This document shows, piece by piece, positions 61,401 to 64,000 of a stretch of 64,000 nucleotides of DNA. How positions within the stretch are numbered: position 1 is the stretch's first letter; the number at the start of each line of letters is the position of its first letter. The notes under the pieces are model-generated. The model saw nothing but the letters and a program-made list of their open reading frames with translations. It was not told the origin of the DNA and ran no database searches. Both the position numbers and the translations under genes were made by a program. Source of the stretch: Nibribacter ruber. Lineage in GTDB: Bacteria; Bacteroidota; Bacteroidia; Cytophagales; Hymenobacteraceae. Where the stretch lies: assembly GCF_009913235.1 (NCBI RefSeq), contig NZ_CP047897.1, forward strand, positions 2,603,001-2,667,000, written 5' to 3'.

Positions 61401-63566
61401 TTTTCCCTCAAAATCAAATACGCTAGTACGTCGGTCCAAACCTCCCAGGATGTTGTCCGCCACCGTCTGGACTACCCGACCGAACTCGTCATAGTAGAAC
61501 ACCTGCTTCAGCGTAAGGGGGGAGCTGGCGTCTATGACTTTGATCTCCTTCCCGGTCAGCATCCCGAAGGTTTTCTCTGTTTTGGATAGACCCGCGGCGT
61601 CTGCATTATCATAGGCATATAAGGACTGTCCAGCTATGAACCCATAACTGTCGTATAGGTTCTTCACAAGGAGCTCCAGGTTAATCGAAGGAAACGCATA
61701 CCCGCTGGCCGCAGTGGCTTGGCTTTGCATCTGCGCCTGGCTTAATGTACTCCCTGCGGAATACAGTCCCTCCTCCGTCAGCCTACCCAGATCGTCATAT
61801 TTGTTGTAATACCACTTGTTGGCCGCTCTCTGCTTTCCGTCCTGGGTCATGATAAGCCTGTCTGCCTTGTCATACACGAGGTACTGCGCCTGGGCGCCAG
61901 GTACCTGCTTCTGGGCTAGCCTCCCCAGGTCATCGTATACATAGGAGAAGACCCATTTGGAGATGAAGGCTGGATCTGTATTTAGTTTCCACGTTTGGGT
62001 GGAGGCCTTTTGCAGCTCCACTACCGCCTGGGGCGGCACCTGGTACTTCAGGCGGCCCGCCTCGTCATACACATAGTAGGTCTCCAGCCATGGAACCGAT
62101 ACACCGTCTACCGTCTCGCCCAGTTGCTGTCTGGTCAGCACCCTCCTGCCCGATTTGTCCGAGAAGGACTGTAGCTTCTTGCCCTCCGCGTTGGTCACCT
62201 CCTCCATCAGAAGGGAGTTGGCCGCATAAAAGGTGGAGCCGTCGCCGTCGGGCTTCCAGAAACGGACCTCGTTGGCCCCGTTCGTGTGAACCGCGGATGT
62301 GGTGCTTTTCTGAGCCCAGGCCTCCCCCACGGGAATGCTTTTGAGGACTGCCCCGACAGGGGATTTCTCTCGTACGGTCTCAGACCATGGCCGGCTGTCC
62401 TCCTTTATCTCGGGCGTCTCCGTGTCAGAAAGGTTCTTCACCCTGTAGAATTCCGACTGGGCGGCAAGGGCGCCCGTTTTCATGCGGCCGTCGCTTCCCT
62501 GCACATAGGGCAGGTACTGTTTGGCCACTTCCCCGAAGGCGTCATAAGCTATCGGCTGCACGATATCCTTTCCGAGGGGGCTCGCCGTGATCGCCACCGA
62601 CTGGATGGGCCTGCCGAGCCCGTCCAGGTAGGTGACCGACCGCCTGAATTTACTAGGGGCTAGCGATTTCGTGCCCTGAGCCGTTATGACTCCTTCCTCA
62701 ATAATCTGGGTCGAGACGATCGCGTTGACCCCCTGGCGCCCGAGCCCATAGATCACCTTCGCCCACACCTTGGTCGGGGCGGAAAGACAGCCATTCTTCA
62801 GTGCCCTGACCGCGTATTGCCGGTCACCCACCAGATGCCCTGTGCTGAAAGAAGGACCGGTCCCCAGGATATTGGAGGTGATCTCTCCGTACTGGTTGAC
62901 CTCATACCAGTTGTACTCGCTGCCGTCCTGGTTCATCACCTGCAAGATCACCTCCCCGGCCTGCAGCCTGGACACGTCCGGCACGTCTGGAGCAGATGGA
63001 ACCGGGTTCACTACCACTGTCACCTGCTTCGTATCTGAACAATTCCCTGAGTATCCTGTGACCGTATAAGTGGTGGTCACGGACGGGCTGACGGTAAAGG
63101 AGGGGCCCGAGCCATAGACACCGCCGCCGCTCCAGTATATGTCCGTGGCCCCGCTGGCGCCCAATACGACGGATCCGCCCTGGCATATGGTAGAGCTGCT
63201 CTGTGTCACCACAAGGCTGGCGGGCTGCTGGACCGTCTCCTCGTAATAGGCGGAGGAGAAGCCATGCTCCCCGAAACAGCCCGTGGCATCCACGTAGATT
63301 GATCCGAAAGAGGAGTTCCATTGCACTTCAATGGAACTCCCATAGTTGTTAATTATCTCTCCACCGCTCACAGACCAATAATAGGCGCTACAGTTGGCTC
63401 CGTCCCCGCTCACGTAATAGTACTGGGTCCCCTGCGCGCACGCGCCGCCATAGGGACCCACTATGTAGAAATCAGTCTGGGCAATGGCCTTTTCAGAGAC
63501 AAGCGTGAAGAGGAAGAATGAAAGAAGAAGTAAAAATTTTCGGCTGGAGATTTTTGAAGAGGGCAT
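58422..63566 (-). CDS. RHS-repeat polymorphic toxin with variable C-terminus
   Basis: About 1714 aa. The ATG at 63566 gives MPSSKISSRKFLLLLSFFLF with a clear signal peptide. PKD/Ig-like domains follow, then a DUF6443-type region (RSVTYLDGLGRPIQSVAI), then many YD/RHS repeats (YDAIGRMKGAFYK, YDANGNMRTLDRY). The RHS core (HYYPFGMKL, then THYRHYDPVLGRFQGVDPLA, ending NDPLGD at about 59295) precedes a ~290-residue C-terminal toxin. Its last ~100 residues hold glycine/alanine-rich TM segments (LALSAVSAGVTIGLAVNYY, then AMAGVGLMGPIGFGISTAYF), suggesting a membrane-active toxin. The GC content falls sharply past the core, typical of toxin-tip exchange. The frame is open to 63821, but that part lacks a signal sequence. 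Confidence 0.88.
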   Translation of the reverse strand: MPSSKISSRKFLLLLSFFLFTLVSEKAIAQTDFYIVGPYGGACAQGTQYYYVSGDGANCSAYYWSVSGGEIINNYGSSIEVQWNSSFGSIYVDATGCFGEHGFSSAYYEETVQQPASLVVTQSSSTICQGGSVVLGASGATDIYWSGGGVYGSGPSFTVSPSVTTTYTVTGYSGNCSDTKQVTVVVNPVPSAPDVPDVSRLQAGEVILQVMNQDGSEYNWYEVNQYGEITSNILGTGPSFSTGHLVGDRQYAVRALKNGCLSAPTKVWAKVIYGLGRQGVNAIVSTQIIEEGVITAQGTKSLAPSKFRRSVTYLDGLGRPIQSVAITASPLGKDIVQPIAYDAFGEVAKQYLPYVQGSDGRMKTGALAAQSEFYRVKNLSDTETPEIKEDSRPWSETVREKSPVGAVLKSIPVGEAWAQKSTTSAVHTNGANEVRFWKPDGDGSTFYAANSLLMEEVTNAEGKKLQSFSDKSGRRVLTRQQLGETVDGVSVPWLETYYVYDEAGRLKYQVPPQAVVELQKASTQTWKLNTDPAFISKWVFSYVYDDLGRLAQKQVPGAQAQYLVYDKADRLIMTQDGKQRAANKWYYNKYDDLGRLTEEGLYSAGSTLSQAQMQSQATAASGYAFPSINLELLVKNLYDSYGFIAGQSLYAYDNADAAGLSKTEKTFGMLTGKEIKVIDASSPLTLKQVFYYDEFGRVVQTVADNILGGLDRRTSVFDFEGKTVQSFARHSTPAATVKVENKQKYDHAGRLLEVRQTSIEDPSLPVQEVILGQYQYNELGQLVEKDMHAKVTPPAGPGMMETLEDPFLQSVDFRYDINGRLRRINGSELGMTGINQGDAINDLFGLEILYEGQDQGLGNIGRWDGLVSGVKWKVKDQNPNLTATARQIGQRERSYRMEYDAIGRMKGAFYKARNSDGTPWTEEAGGYDEKNLTYDANGNMRTLDRYSWAAGGTGPTKIDGLTYLYSTSSNPAAPAGNRLVQVVDNATTGGTTPVGFKNGASLATEYTYDENGSQLQDYNKGINLSYNILNKVKEAVAGTDKATYVYDATGNVVQRVVKVGANTQTTSYANGFVYERTNTGGDALAYYPTAEGRRVKRNGSFYYEYFLKDHQGNVRLTFSPGDNENGTVTMEQMAAPEEEEEFSNVAETRHLDAAHAYNGKASARLNARIGKPIGPRKWLTVQAGDSISTDVYAHYVRPARPQGFVFSLIGFLLGNATVEVKDRRQDGAVQKGKNKITPYLGVGTGLALAPLVQHKAEEGVPKAYLRILVYDQDSNFVKSFERPITKEAKGGWENLALHYRAEQKGFVEVMVVNEGEEDVFFDAMRVGQLVPMVTQENHYYPFGMKLQGIAAGVLESPENPNRNLYNGGVELQDFTQTYGTHYRHYDPVLGRFQGVDPLADQFGSWNPYQFGYNSPVSFNDPLGDLVTNNVYNGRLVNARDDLGRRHWENSPDGQAAAMLFAGEGNDMNLISLGFIDRSEVPTTQEYLRDKLLTNPGKTFARDENNNWRELIISTEFSSYTEGNGWINNGAGGEYYFEGRTQYYATQTTSMKTLTNLRIQGSGWSTFFKNSNTTLGVGGVLYGGLELTMSNKYFWTNAKGDFQSTKILEKGLNGKYVRGVQGFRNGQNSAIKVARNFKVAGLALSAVSAGVTIGLAVNYYSNGGVGHDVMLKAGLDLAMAGVGLMGPIGFGISTAYFIADTAGVFGDWGDPTKLK

Positions 63567-63619
63567 CTTAGCTCTTGATGATTGTAAAGATTCTGGAAGT
63601 TGGATCTTACCGGCTGTTT

Positions 63620-64000
63620 CTATTGGCTGCATGGTCTCTGGCTGTAACTTGCAGTAAAGTGCCACACAGTTGAATAATTTGCTCTTCCAGCTGAGCCCAC
63701 CCTGACCACGCAGCGTATGGCATAGCTCGTTTTGTTGAAGGCGGTCGAGGCTGAGAATGTACTTCCGGTTGCACCGAGTATATCTGGGAAGGTTTTCCCG
63801 CCATCTATGCTCTTCTGCCATTGGTAGGTGATGGTGGCGCCTGCAGGGTGGCCGGTGACCCCAGTGATGCTGTAGGTCGTGGCAGTCGTAGAGGGATTGT
63901 TACCAATACCACAGGGATGCTGCACCGGAGCATTTATTCCGCACAGGTCGATCTCCGACGGACCCGTTACGCAGTAGCTTAAACTCAACGCTTGTTCATA
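63620..64000 (-). CDS. C-terminal part of a secreted Ig-like protein (5' end outside window)
   Basis: The frame is open from the window end (YEQALSLSYCVTGPSEIDLC) to a stop at 63620. Residues about 35-105 form an Ig/PKD-like domain (YSITGVTGHPAGATITYQWQ, then KSIDGGKTFPDILGATGSTF). The last stretch (RANYSTVWHFTASYSQRPCSQ, split here at 20 residues as RANYSTVWHFTASYSQRPCS, then Q) leaves the domain pattern, as if the gene were truncated. It lies 53 bp before the RHS gene on the same strand, and may be a broken relative of an RHS N-terminal region. Confidence 0.55.
   Translation of the reverse strand, partial: YEQALSLSYCVTGPSEIDLCGINAPVQHPCGIGNNPSTTATTYSITGVTGHPAGATITYQWQKSIDGGKTFPDILGATGSTFSASTAFNKTSYAIRCVVRVGSAGRANYSTVWHFTASYSQRPCSQ

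Noticed and set aside
63567-63821. Longer RHS protein starting at 63821
   Set aside because: The extra 85 residues have no signal sequence or domain, and the clear signal peptide begins at the ATG 63566.
1-64000. CRISPR array or rRNA operon
   Set aside because: No regularly spaced direct repeats of CRISPR type and no rRNA signature were seen; the short palindromes are irregularly scattered.

Overview
The window looks like a chromosome segment from a Bacteroidota bacterium, most likely Hymenobacteraceae (Rufibacter/Pontibacter-like; inferred from protein families, not from a marker gene). Supporting signs are a type IX secretion sorting domain, LytTR/LytS two-component genes, an ABC permease fused to an M1 peptidase, a TldD/PmbA-MoxR-DUF58-BatA cluster, an RHS protein with a 4-TM partner, and a promoter of the Bacteroidota form TTG-N20-TAnnTTTG.

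Region 1 (1-32.5 kb) is core-like. It starts with the end of a TldD gene, a small four-helix-bundle gene between inverted repeats, and a TldE/PmbA gene. DUF4159, MoxR ATPase, DUF58, SpoU methyltransferase, BatA, an odd AT-rich lipoprotein, a DUF4175-like protein and another membrane protein follow, probably one cell-envelope or metalloprotein-maturation module. Next come a large Ig/PKD-repeat secreted protein, a multi-PAS histidine kinase, a serine hydrolase, a LytS/LytTR pair, an ABC ATPase with its permease-peptidase, and a second multi-PAS kinase. The region is peppered with short palindromes. The most striking is a ~38-bp element (arms CGTTTTTGGCC / GGCCAAAAACG) found between genes and also inside five genes, in all three reading phases.

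Region 2 (32.5-~44.1 kb) is an integrative element: tyrosine integrase, excisionase-like HTH protein, several unknown genes, a protein with the motifs of a family-A (Pol I / T7-like) polymerase palm, a Cys-rich SH3 protein, a coupled zinc-ribbon + PD-(D/E)XK pair, and the toxin-antitoxin pair DarT/DarG. Three genes share a 27-bp promoter-like sequence. A tRNA-3'-end-like sequence marks the left edge.

Region 3 (44.1-58 kb) is a defence-type island: an XRE repressor facing a zinc-ribbon gene across an operator/promoter, a three-gene ABC-3C conflict system, and a 1545-aa nuclease-STAND-repeat protein. It ends with a serine recombinase gene split cleanly by a 1447-bp IS3-family element that left a TAC target duplication.

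Region 4 (58-64 kb) holds an RHS polymorphic toxin with its likely 4-TM immunity gene and the end of another secreted-protein gene.

No rRNA gene, complete tRNA or CRISPR array was seen.
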